Source: Rana temporaria (lineage: Eukaryota; Chordata; Amphibia; Anura; Ranidae). Taken from it: a stretch of DNA of 64,000 nt. The stretch spans positions 138,245,983-138,309,982 of the forward strand of contig NC_053491.1 in the NCBI RefSeq assembly GCF_905171775.1, read 5' to 3'. Position 1 is the stretch's first letter. Every line of letters starts with the position of its first letter. The notes beneath the pieces are model-generated. The model did no database searches. It saw nothing but the letters and a program-made list of their open reading frames with translations, and had not been told where the DNA came from. Positions 10,831 to 23,465 of the stretch are shown one piece after another. Both the position numbers and the translations under genes were made by a program.

Positions 10831-11140
10831 AAAAATATAGTGGAATCTAAGTGACGAACCAGTGGATGTAAAGGTTGAACTAGCTCTTCAAGCTTTTATA
10901 AGTAGATCAAATAGTGAAATTGGAAAAACAGTGAATTGTCCTTTTCAATACTTCAGAAATAGGAGATAATTATATATGCCATCTTAAAAAAATTAAATAT
11001 TATGGAACTGGGCTTGAGTTTCTGATATGATGAAGCAAGCAGGCTTTTTTGAACATAACTAATTCTCAGTTGCTATATTTTCAATGACAATGGGTTGGTG
11101 TATCACATCTAAAACAGAATACCTAAATGTATAACTCTTA

Positions 11141-11528
11141 TGCCGCGTACACACGATCGGAAATTCCGCCAAGAAAAGGCCGATGTGAGCTTTTGGTTGA
11201 AAATTCCAACCTTGTGTAGGCTCCATCGGAATTTTTCTTTTGCAATTTCCGCCAAGAAAAATTTGAGAGCTGGTTCTAGTCGAAAATTCCGATCGTCTGT
11301 ATGAAATTCGACGCGCAAAAAAACACGCATGCACGGAATCGATTTGACGCATGCTCGGAGTCAGTGAACTTACATTTTCTCGGCTCGTCGTAGTGTTGTA
11401 CGTCACCACGTTCTTGACGGTGGGAATTTTGTGTGACCGTGTGTATGCAACACAAGTTTGGGCCAAAATTCCGTCAGCAAAAAATCCACGGTTTTCTTGT
11501 CGGAATTTCCGATCGTGTGTACGCGGCA
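11141..11528. mobile_element. Family A inverted-repeat element
   Basis: Near-perfect ends TGCCGCGTACACACGATCGG and complement, with TTA on both sides (11138-11140, 11529-11531). The interior holds repeated GGAAATTCCG / AAAATTCCG blocks and a CGTCACCACGTTCTTGACGG block shared with 19071-19090 and 47021-47040. No coding; a 163-codon chance frame crosses it. Confidence 0.85.
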
Positions 11529-11531
11529 TTA

Positions 11532-14500
11532 CTCCAATCTGCAAGTACATACAACAAAATGCCCAGTGTACTGCAGAGGTTACACCAGATTGTGTACAAG
11601 ATGTAACACGTCATGAAGTATTTTGCTATAATCATATGAATATGATATCGTGAACAATTTTAAATATTGAGACGTCTATTCTAAGTGTATAGTGATTTTC
11701 CTCCTGGCATCCATAACAATATTTAAAATTAGCCATTGATTTACATTTTAAGCTATGTGCTGTTTGCTTATATTAGAGTACAGACTCCATTTTGTAACTA
11801 GTGATGGGCACATTTTCCAGGGTTTGGCAAATCCTGCTCAAAATGTGTTGAATTCAAATCTTTTAAGTCCAAAGGGGGAAATCTTGTTAACTTTTGTCCA
11901 TTTTTATTAAGTGTCCTACCATCTGCAGGATACTTTTAATAAGGAAGAATTGGCTGAAATGTACTAGAGACAAAGAGTATTGGTAGGGGGTTTTCCTACA
12001 AGAGTTATGAGACAGCAGATTATATATCAGTAGAAAAAATGGCCAGAACCAGGACAAATTTAATTAGCAAGGCTAGGCCTGAATTTATTTGCGACAAGGA
12101 ACAGCAGCTGGGTCTTTACTACAAAAATTAGGATACTGCAGGGGATACAACAATGTGACATTGACCACTAGCAGGATAGTTTTAATTAGGGATAATAGGC
12201 CTAACTGGTGTATACCTAACTTCTATATTATCTATAGAAATAGGGGGGTTAATGAGACTGATGTAATGTGAGGTTGTTAGAGTGCACACTCATTTTACAC
12301 TTTTTTATTACATGTTAAAGCAGTGCATTGCAAACAAAATGCAGCTCCAGGTACAGGTGGTCAAGAGCAAGTAAATGCTCCACTTTAGGCACCCCAAACT
12401 TAAAAAAGGTCAGTTCAACATATAAAAAAGATCCCACAAAAGAAATGAAAACCCCAAAATATTATTCCTAATAGAAAAGCCCACTATGTATAGGACAGTT
12501 TTTTTTATAGTGGGGATGCTGGCTTAAGCAGGCTTTTTTGCCCTTCTAAGTCTGCTGGCAATGGTTGAAAAGCCATGCCGTGCATTATGGTTTTAAAAAA
12601 AAAGTGAATCTGAACATACATTTGCTAGGAATATTTGCCTTGACCCCATGGTAATCATGAACCCTAATGTCATTCCTATTTGTAACTAGATCAACAAAGC
12701 CATAAATAAATCTACCCGAGCCAAAAGTGGAAGTACAGGAGGACTGGACTGGGGGCATCTCTCTTCTTGTCTGTAATAATATATTTTGTGCTGGTATCCC
12801 CGAATGGTGATTTTCCCCCTCAGACCTCTAACAAAGCAGGATCCAGAGTGGGAGACAGATGCTGGGATTATATATATCTCTACTCCCTGATTATATCTGC
12901 GATCTTCCAGCATCTACGTCATTTGCATCCCTGAGAAGTTATATGACCTAATGCAGAGCGTTGCAAAGGAAGTATATGCTAGCAGGATGCAAAATTGTGA
13001 AATCTGTTGGTATTTGTTAAAGAAAGCTGAATGATAAGGGTTATTTTTTATTTTTTATTTAGGCAAGTTCATTTTTTACAGAACAGCAGTTTACTTTATA
13101 AAGTACTTTATAGTTTACAATTCAGCCCATACACCCAACTGTTTTAATACATATATTGAGAAGGTGTTATTTAATAAACCATGTTCTTAAAAACAACACC
13201 CACCTTTTACTACATCCTCCAATCACTGCAGCACACTTTGGGATGCATTTTTTTTTTATTTGCAGAGCTATTTGTATTGCAAATGTGCATGTAGATTAGT
13301 TCTGTGCAAATGCTGGCAAAATCAATGCAGCTTAGGATGAGAGGAAATATATATTTTTACTCTAATTATCAATTCTATCTAGTGGCCGTAATGCAGTATT
13401 TTCCGGATGTATGCTATTCTAATGAATGAATAACATCTGAGCTGGGGAGAAAATCGCATATTAAAAATACATTTTGCCGGCATTCACACAGAACTAATGT
13501 ATATGTAGTTTTGCAGGATGAATAAGCTCTGCAAATTTTTTTTTAAATACACTCCATTGTGTATTGAACTTTCTTCAACACACAGGAGAAGCTGTCCATA
13601 CAATAAAAAAGGCAAGTTTGTTGTATTTGCCTCACAGGCCAAAATTTCTCAATCCACTGCAGAGTAAAAGTAAAGCATTATATATAATGTATTTTAGGTT
13701 TCCATCAACATTTACAGTATTTTATTATTTAAAGAAAAAAAAACCTTTCCTGCACTGAATAAACCAATGAAGACTGTAAGAAAGAGTTAGGACTCATTTA
13801 CACTTGTGATTGAACTGCAATTTTAATGCCATGCACTGCTCCCCTCTAAGATGCAATAGCAGTGGAGGAATGGTGTTAATTTGCAGCGATCATGATTCTT
13901 TATATCGTGGTTCCGCAAAAAATATTTCCACTGTCTCATTTGGCGGGCAGTACCGCTAAACGTAACTCACGTGCAAGGGTTCAGGGGTTAATATAGATGG
14001 TAAGGAGACGACATAACGCTTCCCCGTCACCTGTCAAATTCCCTCTGAATAGCAATCCCGAATCATATTCAGAGGGCAACGTGAGTGTAACAGTAGCTCT
14101 ATGGGTTTAGCCGTCAATGTATGAATAGTAACATCATCAAGTTTATTGGGAAAACGTGCCGTGCCATGCCTGGCTATAGCCCATATAAATAATGGCAGCA
14201 AAAGATGGGCTAATGTCTCCCCAGGAACAGTGATGCTCTATTGTGCCAGGATCCACCACGGTTTGTTCCTGAACATATCTGATAGACACAGGTGCTGCAG
14301 TCAACACTTTCCTTCTCTCCTCTCACAGAGAGAAAGAAGAATCAGTTTTATTGCACAAACATTTCACGTGTTTGAAAATCTCCATGAGCAACACTGAGCG
14401 GAAATACTTCTTATTACTTAGCCCTTAATGCTCCAGTCCTTAACCATGCATTACATTGAATTGGGGCAGAAACAAGTCATTTATAGCCACCCTTAGGTGA

Positions 14501-14570
14501 GTATGCAGGTAATTGAGTAATGCTATTTATCTTCAGGAGTAGGAATTACATGGGTTTAGTCTAAACTTGT
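11532..14570. other. AT-rich intron or intergenic DNA, no gene seen
   Basis: About 3 kb between LRRC17 and the next elements, probably inside a FBXL13 intron. It has low CpG and no conserved frame. Sections near 13380-13560 and 13800-14130 look like old, diverged inverted-repeat material, but the termini are not clear. Confidence 0.5.
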
Positions 14571-14902
14571 TTCAAACCCAGCTTGGCAGAACCTATGGGA
14601 AGCCCTCACATGTTTTGAGTCTCCACTAGCCCAATCAGTTTTGACCGGGCATTCCCCACCCTGCAGCTGCAAGAACACAAAGAGGTAGGGATGCCCATGA
14701 TGTTATTGACCTAATATGGTCACATGGCCATATTACGCCAAATACATTGACCAAATATAGATTTGTGGCCATATTAGGTCAATTACATCAAGCACATCCC
14801 TGCTCCTTTGTGTATGCACAGCTTGCGGGCTGCTGCTGTGTGGGCTAGTGAGGATGCAACCATGTGACAGTTTCCCATGAGTTCTGCTAAACTGGGTTCA
14901 AA
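14571..14902. mobile_element. Foldback element, unclassified
   Basis: Left TTCAAACCCAGCTTGGCAGAAC and the right-hand complement of GTTCTGCTAAACTGGGTT pair. A second inner pair GACCTAATATGG / CCATATTAGGTC lies at 14709 and 14770. No coding. Confidence 0.6.
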
Positions 14903-16039
14903 GGTAATATTTGTTCAGGAAGTGATATTGGAAGACCATTGATCTGTCAAAGCCATAAAAACATAGGCATAAACTGTGCAACTATATAGATATCACCCTA
15001 ATGATCAGTGCTGGTCACTAACATTGTGAACATGTCATGTTTTTTTTCAGGTAATTGTAATTTTTCAGGTAATGGTAATTTTCAAAGGTTTATCAAGGTG
15101 AGAATGCATAAAAATCCATATAAAGGTTAATTTTAGCACAAATTGTATTGACTAAACTTCAAAGTGTTAGCCAGTCTAATAAGTACAATCAAGAAAAAGG
15201 ACACAAGTCACTATCTCCTACTATTAACAGTTCCTGACAATCAAACACTGATTTGTGTACCATGTGTACTTTTTAATACCTTTATAGATGTTTGCAATAT
15301 GATTTCCACAAATCACAATTGTGACATTTTCCAAAGGCCTTTAAGTGAAGCACAATAATTATATGTGTAATAACAACAACAATTTTTTTGAAATTTTGGT
15401 AAAATACAAACCTAGTATTATTTAAAGAAAATGCACTTCATTATAATGAATGTATATATGGCACTGAGAAGTGTATATAGGATTTTGTACTTTGTAATCA
15501 TGCAATAAATCATCCACAATAAAGTATACCAGTTTCATGCTTATTGAGGCACACTTTGCAAATTAAGTATTAGGGCACACTTTATAGCGCATTTTTACAT
15601 ATTAAAATATACTTTTTTTTTACTTGTTCAATCATTTTTTTATTGGAGTTTTAGGGAATGGTTGACAAAAGCATATGAGAGATGCAATGCGTTTCGTATA
15701 CATGGCAATTGGTAACATAAGGAAGATTTAAATGACAAATCAGTTTGCATCAAAAAAAATTACCAACTGAGCAATGGCAAAGTGCAACTAGCAAGAAACA
15801 CAATAAGAGCATCACCCATCATAGTTAAATTATAAGGTAGCAGTAAGGTTGAACCAGAAGTGACATACCTTTGTGTTTTCAGAATATGGCCTCAATAAAA
15901 CTGGACTTTATACCTTCAGCAGTTAACTTTTTGGTTTAATAACAAAGTCAGTATAATTACTTCTATGTGGAAAAGATATGCCTGCCTTGAAATGGAGATT
16001 ATGGTGCAAGAGCTATGTGCATGTGTCTCACATGCTCAT
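14903..16039. other. No recognisable feature
   Basis: AT-rich DNA with short direct repeats (for example TTCAGGTAAT at 15046 and 15064). No exon or element ends recognised. Confidence 0.4.
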
Positions 16040-18030
16040 GAAGCCAACCGGGCCCTAAAACTTCACTTTTATTATAACGAAATAAAAAAAAAGAAATACA
16101 AAAATATGGTGACATAAATTATTGTGTAGTAGCTCCTATAGGTGTATGCTGGAAAATACGAAGTTGACACTGGACTCCAAAGTATTTCCTAAAGAGGTAA
16201 CTACCTCCAACTAATCTTGACTCATCTTAACGGTCCAAATTGTAACTCTGTACTGAAGCTAAAAAACTTTCTAAATTCAAATCTCAGTACACCCCAACAA
16301 AACACAAACAAAGCACTAAATAAATGAAAAAGCCCAAAACTCTACATGTTTCACAATAATTAAACGCTTAGCTTTTCCTCAAATGATGTAAAGTGAATAA
16401 ACTCATATAATAATAGCGGCGGCCATTTGCTGGCCTTTATTTATAATTGCTCTTAGATTAGCTCAATTGAATCATAATGCATGTTATGTTCTTGTGTCTG
16501 CATTATCGCGCATACGCACACTCCGGCATAATGATGTCATCACCCCACACGTGTGCATTGCAGTACAATTTCCTTATACACTAGTGAAATACTGGGTTGT
16601 GGATTACCACAACTCACCACTAGGAGAAAATTTATATAATTTCACCTCTGACTATCAAAGGTGCCATCTTGTGGATATTATTTAAAACGCTTATAATCCC
16701 TGCATTTCCACAAAACACACATACATTTTTTTTTTAGTTCTTTATGCCACCATCTTTTTACATTAAATATTAAAAACCTCTCTGGATTCACGAGTCGGTA
16801 CCAGTCAGCTGTACCAAATCTCCATCTTTTCTCTTTTTGTTTCCTACTAAAGAGCATTCTTGACCCTGCAAAATGATTGTTATAAGTCCTTTTTGGCCTA
16901 GCCATGATCCTAAAATTTATAAAGAGAGTCCTGCTCTTATTCAGAAACGTATACTATGATGAGCAGTTATGGCTTGCACGCAAAAATTGTCCAGTTGGGA
17001 TACCTTTTTTAGGGATTTGGGGGTATGGCTTGTCCAATGCAATAAATTGTTAGTAGATGTTGGTTTTCAATAAATTGTACTTAAAATGATCCCTCCTTTA
17101 CCCCTGCTGATCTTTTATTTAAATCACTTTGGATTTCTCTGGTGAAGTACATAGTATTGGAGTTAAGTACTTCCACAAACCCCGGAATGCTGCCAGTCCA
17201 TAGTATGAACAAGTCGTCTATGAACCTTGCCCAAAGCAAAAAAGTATGTGTTCCTGCATTTCATCCATAAACACAATCATGTTCTCCCACTAACCCAAAA
17301 ATAATTTGGCATATGGAGGCATACACACAATCCCATTGCTGTGCTGACAACCTGTTGGTATGTAGTATAATTAAACAAAAAACGGTTGTGTTCAAGAATA
17401 AACTGTAATAGTTTAAGAACACAGGTAGTATATGTTTCTGAATATCCCTTCTTTTGGTTTGTAAAAAATATGCACAAGCATGTATCCCTAGTCGAGGTTG
17501 CATCTTTCTATGAAGTACTTCTATGTCTAGACTGGCAAAATCTGTGTCTTATGTGATGGTTAAGAACATAACATTTGTGATGATGGTATAGTGACAATCT
17601 CAGCGCAATTATGAATGAAGGTCAGAAAATGGTGTCCGCCATTATTAAATGTGTTTAAATCACATTTTATTACTTCACACCACTTTTTTAGCCCTAATGA
17701 AGCCCTTTATTTAGGGCAAAACATGTTGAGTTTTAGGGTTTGGGGTTTTTCCATGTATTTAGTGCTTCGTTTGTGATTTATCGGGTGTGCTGGGATTTGA
17801 ATTAAGAATTGTTCTTCAGGTAGAGAGTACAGAGTCACAGTTTGGACCCTTAAGATGAGTCAAGACTGGCAAGAGGTAGTTACTTCTTTAGGAAATACTT
17901 CACAGTCCGTTCTCAAGGTCATATTTCTCAGCATACACTGGTAAGAGTTACTACACATTTATTTATTTCACAATTTTGGGGGTTTTAATTTTGTAATAAT
18001 AAAAGTGACGTTTTAGGGTCCAGTGAACTT
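16040..18030 (-). mobile_element. Penelope-like element remnant with inverted terminal arms
   Basis: Two arms, about 16055-16390 and 17690-18015, are diverged inverted copies. Paired blocks include TACTGAGATTTGAA-like / GTGCTGGGATTTGAA, TTAGTGCTTTGTTTGTG / TTAGTGCTTCGTTTGTG and AGGAAATACTT. They enclose a - strand RT fragment. This matches Penelope-like elements, whose pseudo-LTRs can be inverted. Each arm has a degenerate GAAAC-type motif discussed in the findings. Confidence 0.6.
16950..17500 (-). pseudogene. Penelope-like reverse transcriptase fragment
   Basis: The - strand has a PPYAKLFLG segment (17333-17307) and, after a frameshift, RFIDDLFILWTGSIPGFVEV followed by LNSNTMYFTREI (about 17228-17130). 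RFIDDLF with the following W.G and LN.N...FT pattern is characteristic of Penelope-like RTs, and the PPYAKLFLG block is the APSYANLF motif. Several frameshifts and stops make it inactive. It lies between the inverted arms. Confidence 0.7.
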
Positions 18031-18533
18031 TATGTGTGGTTAGACACCATCTATCTTTACTAATTATTTTGACAATTCAGGCACGTTGTTATCATTTTTG
18101 CTTCTTACCTATGCCTTTAAATGTAGACCAGAGAAGAGAAGAACATCTGCGGAGATTTAAACGTATAACATAAGGGCGGCACTTGCGTAAGATATTCACC
18201 ACAAATCTATCTTTAATACGGTGCCTCACTGAGGAAAAATCAATCTAGATAAAGGAAAGACAACAAACTAATGTGAAAAGGATTTTGCAAGTAGAAACGC
18301 AACTATATAAAAGACAGTAAAAGGAAGTAGATAAAAGTATTAACATTCACATTACTTGGGGCACTCACGTCCTAATATCTGCTCTAACCCACTCATATTT
18401 GGTATTATGGACAATTTTATTATTCAGTTTCTCAGGTTATTACCAAGTTTAATATAAAGGGTACACCTTAAGGCCCCTGACCCTAAACCTTTACCTGCCC
18501 TAACACTTAATTCACCAGAACCATATGTTTTAA

Positions 18534-18598
18534 CCACTGCAGGCATCATCCCAGTATAACCACTGAACCCTGAGGAATTCCTTAAGGGCGGGAAGTGG
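18534..18598. mobile_element. Minimal family E TTAA element
   Basis: A 65-bp element with ends CCACTGC and GGAAGTGG, flanked by TTAA (18530-18533, 18599-18602). It looks like a stripped form of the ~0.9-kb elements at 27813 and 58246. Confidence 0.5.
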
Positions 18599-18803
18599 TT
18601 AAATGGTTTGTCGCTACTTTGTATGGACAGGATAATCTGCTAAAAAAATAAGTTAACAAGATAACAGACTTAATGAGTGGATCTCCAGATAAAAATAAAG
18701 GAATTCAAGCCTAATAAGAGTAAACTATTGCAGCCGCTACATCTTAGAATCGGTAAGCTGCATTGTAATTTTTGGGTTTAATACTGTTTTAACATAACTC
18801 TAA

Positions 18804-19199
18804 TGCTGCGTACACATGGTCGGAATTTCCGACAAGAAAAGTTCGATGTGAGCTTTTGGTCGGAAATTCTGACCCTGTTTAGGCTCCATCAGACTTTTTC
18901 TGTCGGAATTTCTGACAGCAAAAATTTTCCGCCGGAAAAGTTCTTGTCGGAAAATTACGATCGTCTGTGTGCAATTCCGGTGCACAAAAAAAACACACAT
19001 GCTCAGAATCAATTCGACGCATGCTCGGAATCATTGAACTTAATTTTTCTCTGCTCGTTGTAGTGTTGTTACGTCACCGCGTTCTTGACGTCGGAATTTT
19101 GTGTGACCGTGTATATGCAACACAAATTTGAGCCAAAATTACGTTGGAAAAAAATCCACGTTTTTTTTTGTCGGAATTTCCAATCATGTGTACGCGGCA
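18804..19199. mobile_element. Family A inverted-repeat element
   Basis: Ends TGCTGCGTACACATGGTCGG and TGTGTACGCGGCA, flanked by TAA (18801-18803) and TTA (19200-19202). It shares the GTCACCGCGTTCTTGACG interior block with the other family A copies. No coding. Confidence 0.83.
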
Positions 19200-19228
19200 T
19201 TACTCTAACCATTAAAATTTGCTCTTAA

Positions 19229-19368
19229 AGTGATATTAAAGTATTGTTTTTTTTGTTTCAAAATAACAAACAAGTCATACTTACCTGCTCTGTGCAAAAC
19301 CACTGCACAGAGCAGGTAAGTATGACTAGTTTGTTATTTTTAAACTTAAAAAAGACTCTAATATCACT
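19229..19368. mobile_element. 140-bp TTAA hairpin element
   Basis: AGTGATATTAAAG and its complement end a near-perfect hairpin centred on GCAAAACCACTGC. TTAA lies on both sides (19225-19228, 19369-19372). Both arms carry CAGGTAAGTATGAC reading away from the centre. It appears to be a dimer of a family D end. Confidence 0.75.
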
Positions 19369-19372
19369 TTAA

Positions 19373-19790
19373 GAGTTAATTTTAATAGTTAAAAAAGGTT
19401 ATGCCCAAATCCTCCTCTTCTTGGGTCCCTTGCCGGAGCTCCTGGCCCCTCCCTCAGGCTGAGTGTCCCTACAGCAAGTAGCTTGCTACAGGGGCACCCG
19501 AGCCGAGCAGCTGCTCTGTGTGTCCATTCAGACACAGAGCTTTGGCTTGGCCCCACCCCCTCTCTCTCCTCATTGGCTCACTGGCTTTGAGTGACAGCAG
19601 CGGGAGCCAATGGCACCCACTGCTAAGTACCAGAAAATCAGGAGGGAGAGCCCTGGCCAGCCGAGTCTCTTGTGCGACATCGCTGGATAGAGATGGGCTC
19701 AGGTAAGAATTAGAGGGGCTGTATCTTAATGTATAGAATGCATCAAGATAAAAAAACTTCTGCCTTTACAACCACATTAATCCTTATCCT
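19373..19790. mobile_element. Family D element, left end missing
   Basis: The interior (TCCTCCTCTTCTTGGGTCCC, CCTGGCCCCTCCCTC) matches 7516-8005. GCTCAGGTAAG occurs at 19697-19707 and CCTTTACAACCAC near the right end. It lies directly beside the 140-bp hairpin. Confidence 0.55.
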
Positions 19791-20197
19791 ACAATAAAGC
19801 AGATGTAGGATTGGCTGAGTACAGAGTAAAGGACAAGATATAGCCACCTACAGAATGTGGCAGCACATGACAAGATGGCAAGGCCTACAACTTAAATTTT
19901 GGACATATGGTGGTTGTGTGTGAATGCATGTTTTTATTATTACTGAACGAGCACTCATGAGACTTGCAGCTAGTAAATAAGTTACTTGGACATGTTTCTT
20001 GATAAACAGCATGTTCACCATTTATCATGTCAAATGATATTGAGAGATTATACGTCTTCAGCATTACAGAACAAGTCTAGTTAAATATGACTAACTAGTA
20101 CTAGATATACCGCAACCTGGATAAACTAAAACCTTGACAGCCATATGTGGTGTATACATTTTGGGAATCGTGAACAATAAAATGTACCGGTACTTAC

Positions 20198-20293
20198 ACT
20201 ATTCCAAAGAGAACTATTTTGTGTTATTATCTTCCAAGATCGACACACTTGAGCACTCCTTGCAAGATCTATCAAATCCATGAAAGCAAATAT
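20198..20293 (-). CDS. FBXL13: FBXL13 coding exon, F-box core
   Basis: The exon lies between TTTCTACAG and GTAAGT borders, is 96 bases long and is phase 0 at both ends. It encodes IFAFMDLIDLARSAQVCRSW then KIITQNSSLWNS. The F-box signature is complete: L..AxxVCRxWxxxxxxxxLW. Together with the preceding exon it fits FBXL13. LRR-coding exons expected next are absent from 1-20197 on this strand as far as I can see, so they should lie left of the window. Confidence 0.9.
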
Positions 20294-20881
20294 CTGTAGA
20301 AATAAAAAATAATACAGCATATTGTGGAAGCATATGGAATAAATACAAAAGATGAAAGGTGGGAAAAACAAAACTGGGACTGTGTCTCTAACCACAATGT
20401 AAATGTGCACTATATTACAGCAATATGTTCTGCTGTGCAGTTGGCAGGGTTCCAATGCTAATGTAATGCACAAAAACGTGGAACTTACTCGTTTAGGTTG
20501 CCAAATGCAAAATGTAATACTATGTTTTCTATTTGTATGGCTGCTGTTATTTCCTTTTTATTAATGAATGTAAGCATTTGATATGTGAAGCAACAGTATG
20601 TGAAGGAAACAAGCAAAGGGAAAATGTAGTTAGAATTTATAATGAAGATCTGCTTGCACATTACTGATAGGCTTAGTTATTGCAAACACATTTGCTCAAC
20701 CCCCTCATAAACAAAGAGAACGAAGTAGGATTTTTCCTTTTGGTTGGTCCAAAATAGAGCATCTAAAAAAGCTGCAATTTTACTTATTTGTATGGTATGC
20801 AAATGGGGACATGTAACAAATATAAAGTAGGTTTTATCTAAATTTGGCTGCAAACTTGGAAATACACTTGACAATTAATTA
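20294..20881 (-). other. FBXL13: FBXL13 intron part without recognised element
   Basis: AT-rich DNA directly upstream (on the - strand) of the F-box core exon. No coding or element ends recognised. Confidence 0.5.
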
Positions 20882-20885
20882 TTAA

Positions 20886-21363
20886 AAAGTGTTACTAAAG
20901 GTTTGTTTAAAAATAAATAAAAATAACAAACTTGTCATACTTACCTCCACTGTGCAGCTCGTTTTGCACAGAGTGGCCCCGATCCTGGTCTTCTGGTGTC
21001 CCTCGGCGGTTGTCTCGGCTCCTCCCCGCATCAACTAACCCCCTTGGGAAGCGATTTCCCAAGGGGGTTACCTTGCGGGCGTGATTCCGAGTCCAGCACT
21101 TGTGTCCATAGACACAAATGCCGGACTCGGCCCTGAGTCATTGGATTTGATTGACAGCAGCACAAGCCAATGGCTGCGCTGTTATCAATCTATCCAATGA
21201 AGAGCTGAGAAGACCGGGCTAGAAAAACGAGCACGTTCTCGTCGGGGACTTTCGAGGGCTAGGGTAAGTAAAACAGGGTCTCGGGGGGGTAAGCATCGGG
21301 TGTTTTTTCACCTTACTGCATAGGATGCAGTAAGGTGAAAAAATCTGAACCTTTACAACCCCT
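20886..21363. mobile_element. Family D TTAA element
   Basis: TTAA (20882-20885) then AAGTGTTACTAAAGG; the far end is CCTTTACAACCCCT followed by TTAC, a decayed TTAA. It has GTCATACTTACCTC near the left and AGGGTAAGTAAA near the right. CpG content exceeds the flanks. No coding. Confidence 0.65.
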
Positions 21364-21782
21364 TTACGTTATAATACACTTCTTCCTGCTTGACCAGTAA
21401 TACAGTAGTTTCCAAACAGCTAGTTTTATAATTAAAAGTTTGGCGATTCTGTAATATTGTTTTCTGTTGTAGGTAATAAAAAATAAAAAATGAAATTTTC
21501 TACATACTCTTGTTTCAAACAATTAGTGCCAGCAAATTGGGACCTATATAACAAATGACAGATCCTGCAGCCTCACCTTTGGGTGTATGTTACAACTCAC
21601 AGTAGGCTTTCACCGAAAAATATATATATTTTTTTTCTATGTTTTATTTTTTTTATTTATTTTTTATCTTTTTATTTTTTTGCACATATTACAAAATTAA
21701 ATAACTCTTCAAAGACAAAACCATCAAAACAAAACTTTGTTTGTCCCACAAATAATTATACATGTCACCTCCGTAGCATAAG

Positions 21783-22417
21783 TGTCAGGTCACCTGTGGC
21801 CAGGTGACAAGTGCACCCCGTAGGGGTCAGGGATGCACCACAGGGAAGTGAACCCTATAGCCGACTACTGCTGGCAGGGAGGAAGCGTAACCCAAGATCA
21901 CCCAGGGCGGAGTCTAAGACCCAGTTTTGTATTCACCAGAGCCTTTGATGGTAAGGATGGTCTTGGCCGCAACTGGGTCCAGGTCGCGTTCCCGGGATTC
22001 CTTAAGTCACACTCCGCAGGGAGAAAGGGGAAGCAGCCAGCAGGACAAACAGTGGTGATGGACAGGCCGAGGTCAGGGCAACAGGCAGACAAGGATAACC
22101 GTGGGACATGCAAATAGTCAGGGGCACAGGCAGACAAGGAAGTCGGGGACAAGCCAAAACGGTACACGGAAAGATGATCGTAGCACTCTGCAAACAGGAA
22201 CTAGCAAACTACACTGCAGACAGGAACTAAGCATAGGAACACTGTTGAACAGCACTGCAGACCTGTAGAGCAACGGTTAATATAGGTTTCCTGGGATGGA
22301 CTAGGGTGGAGCCATACAGGAAGAGGAAGTGATAAAAAGGGGAACCAGAGCAGGGTCAGCCTCTAATGAACACATGGAGATCAGGTAAGCAGACAGACTT
22401 GTTGCATATTCATGACA
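21783..22417. mobile_element. Solo LTR with intact 5-bp duplication
   Basis: The 635-bp segment starts TGTCAGGTCACC and ends TTCATGACA. It is flanked on both sides by ATAAG (21778-21782, 22418-22422). TGTCA...TGACA ends and a 5-bp duplication are typical of Gypsy/ERV-type LTRs. The interior has overlapping GGCAGACAAGGA repeats (22083, 22130). No internal retroelement genes, so recombination between LTRs has removed them. Confidence 0.82.
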
Positions 22418-22901
22418 ATAAGTACGGTAATAATGTGAGAAAATGCATAGACCCATAGCTGAAATATGAAAACAAGCCTGGAACATTGCTGATTTAAAAA
22501 AGTAGATTGTTCAATGTCACTGATTCACTTTTAAGGAAGACACAACATAGTCTTATCATAATTAACTTCTGATCTCTTAAAAAAACATGTGTTAGGTCAT
22601 ATGTATTGTGAGTTGAATAACTTTCAAATTAAATCAGATTTATGATGTGCTCTGAACAATAAAAAAGAAACCCTCTACTGCCAAATGAAGCATGCCTTAT
22701 ACTATGACTCACCCATACCAAACTTAACATACGTTCTTTATCAAAACAATAAAGAAATATACAAAACATATTCAAAAAACTTTGCAAGATGAAATGCATG
22801 GATTAAGTAGATTTAGGTATCCAGATGTGAACTGGCATATATAAAAGTGTGTGTTTTGTACACAAACACCAACATCAGTGCAAATATAGATCAACTTTTA
22901 C

Positions 22902-23006
22902 CTTTAGAATAGCTTTCTGTGGCAACTGTGACACAGCATCTTCACCCTCTCTCACTGTAGATGACTCAAAGTTTCCTAAATCATCCATATCGCCTCTTTC
23001 CAATCG
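22902..23006 (-). CDS. FBXL13: FBXL13 coding exon, start of F-box
   Basis: This 105-base, phase-0 exon follows TTTTATCTAG and precedes GTAAAAG. It encodes an acidic linker (RLERGDMDDLGNFESS) and then VSQLPQKAILK. The last part is the beginning of an F-box (xxLPxxxxLxIF), which continues without a gap into IFAFMDLIDLAR of the exon at 20293. F-box proteins bind SKP1 through this ~40-residue helix bundle to form SCF ubiquitin ligases. Confidence 0.87.
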
Positions 23007-23465
23007 CTAGATAAAATAATGTAAGATATAGTATAAAGTTTAAATCAACACAAATGTTAAAGGATATATAAACCCAATCAATAAAGTATAAGCTTTAACA
23101 TGTTTACGCAAATTTGATTATTTTTTTATTTTTTTATTAGTTTTGCAAAGAAAATACAATCAGAGCCTTTGGGTATAAATTTTGATTATTTTTAAATCTG
23201 TATCTTTCATTCAAATAATATCTACTGATCCTGCCATGAAGGTTCTTGTTCAAGCATTTCCTATAACAGAGAAAGGCTTCAAGTACATTGGCCTACATTT
23301 ACCGCGGTCTCAGGAAAACACAAAATGTGCCGCAATTTTGAATTTTTTGCAATCAAAACGTTCCTATCCTTAACATGCGTTCAGGAGAGGGAGATTGAAG
23401 CTCATCTAAACTCAACAGCTTCTAAACTCTGCTAAAAGACTACAGTATGTGTACATAGACACATA

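Noticed and set aside
11059..11550. 163-codon frame across 11141-11528
   Set aside because: It lies over a family A inverted-repeat element and similar chance frames appear in sister copies with no protein similarity.
12686..12913. 75-codon minus-strand frame as a gene
   Set aside because: No domain, no splice or promoter support, composition like flanking DNA.
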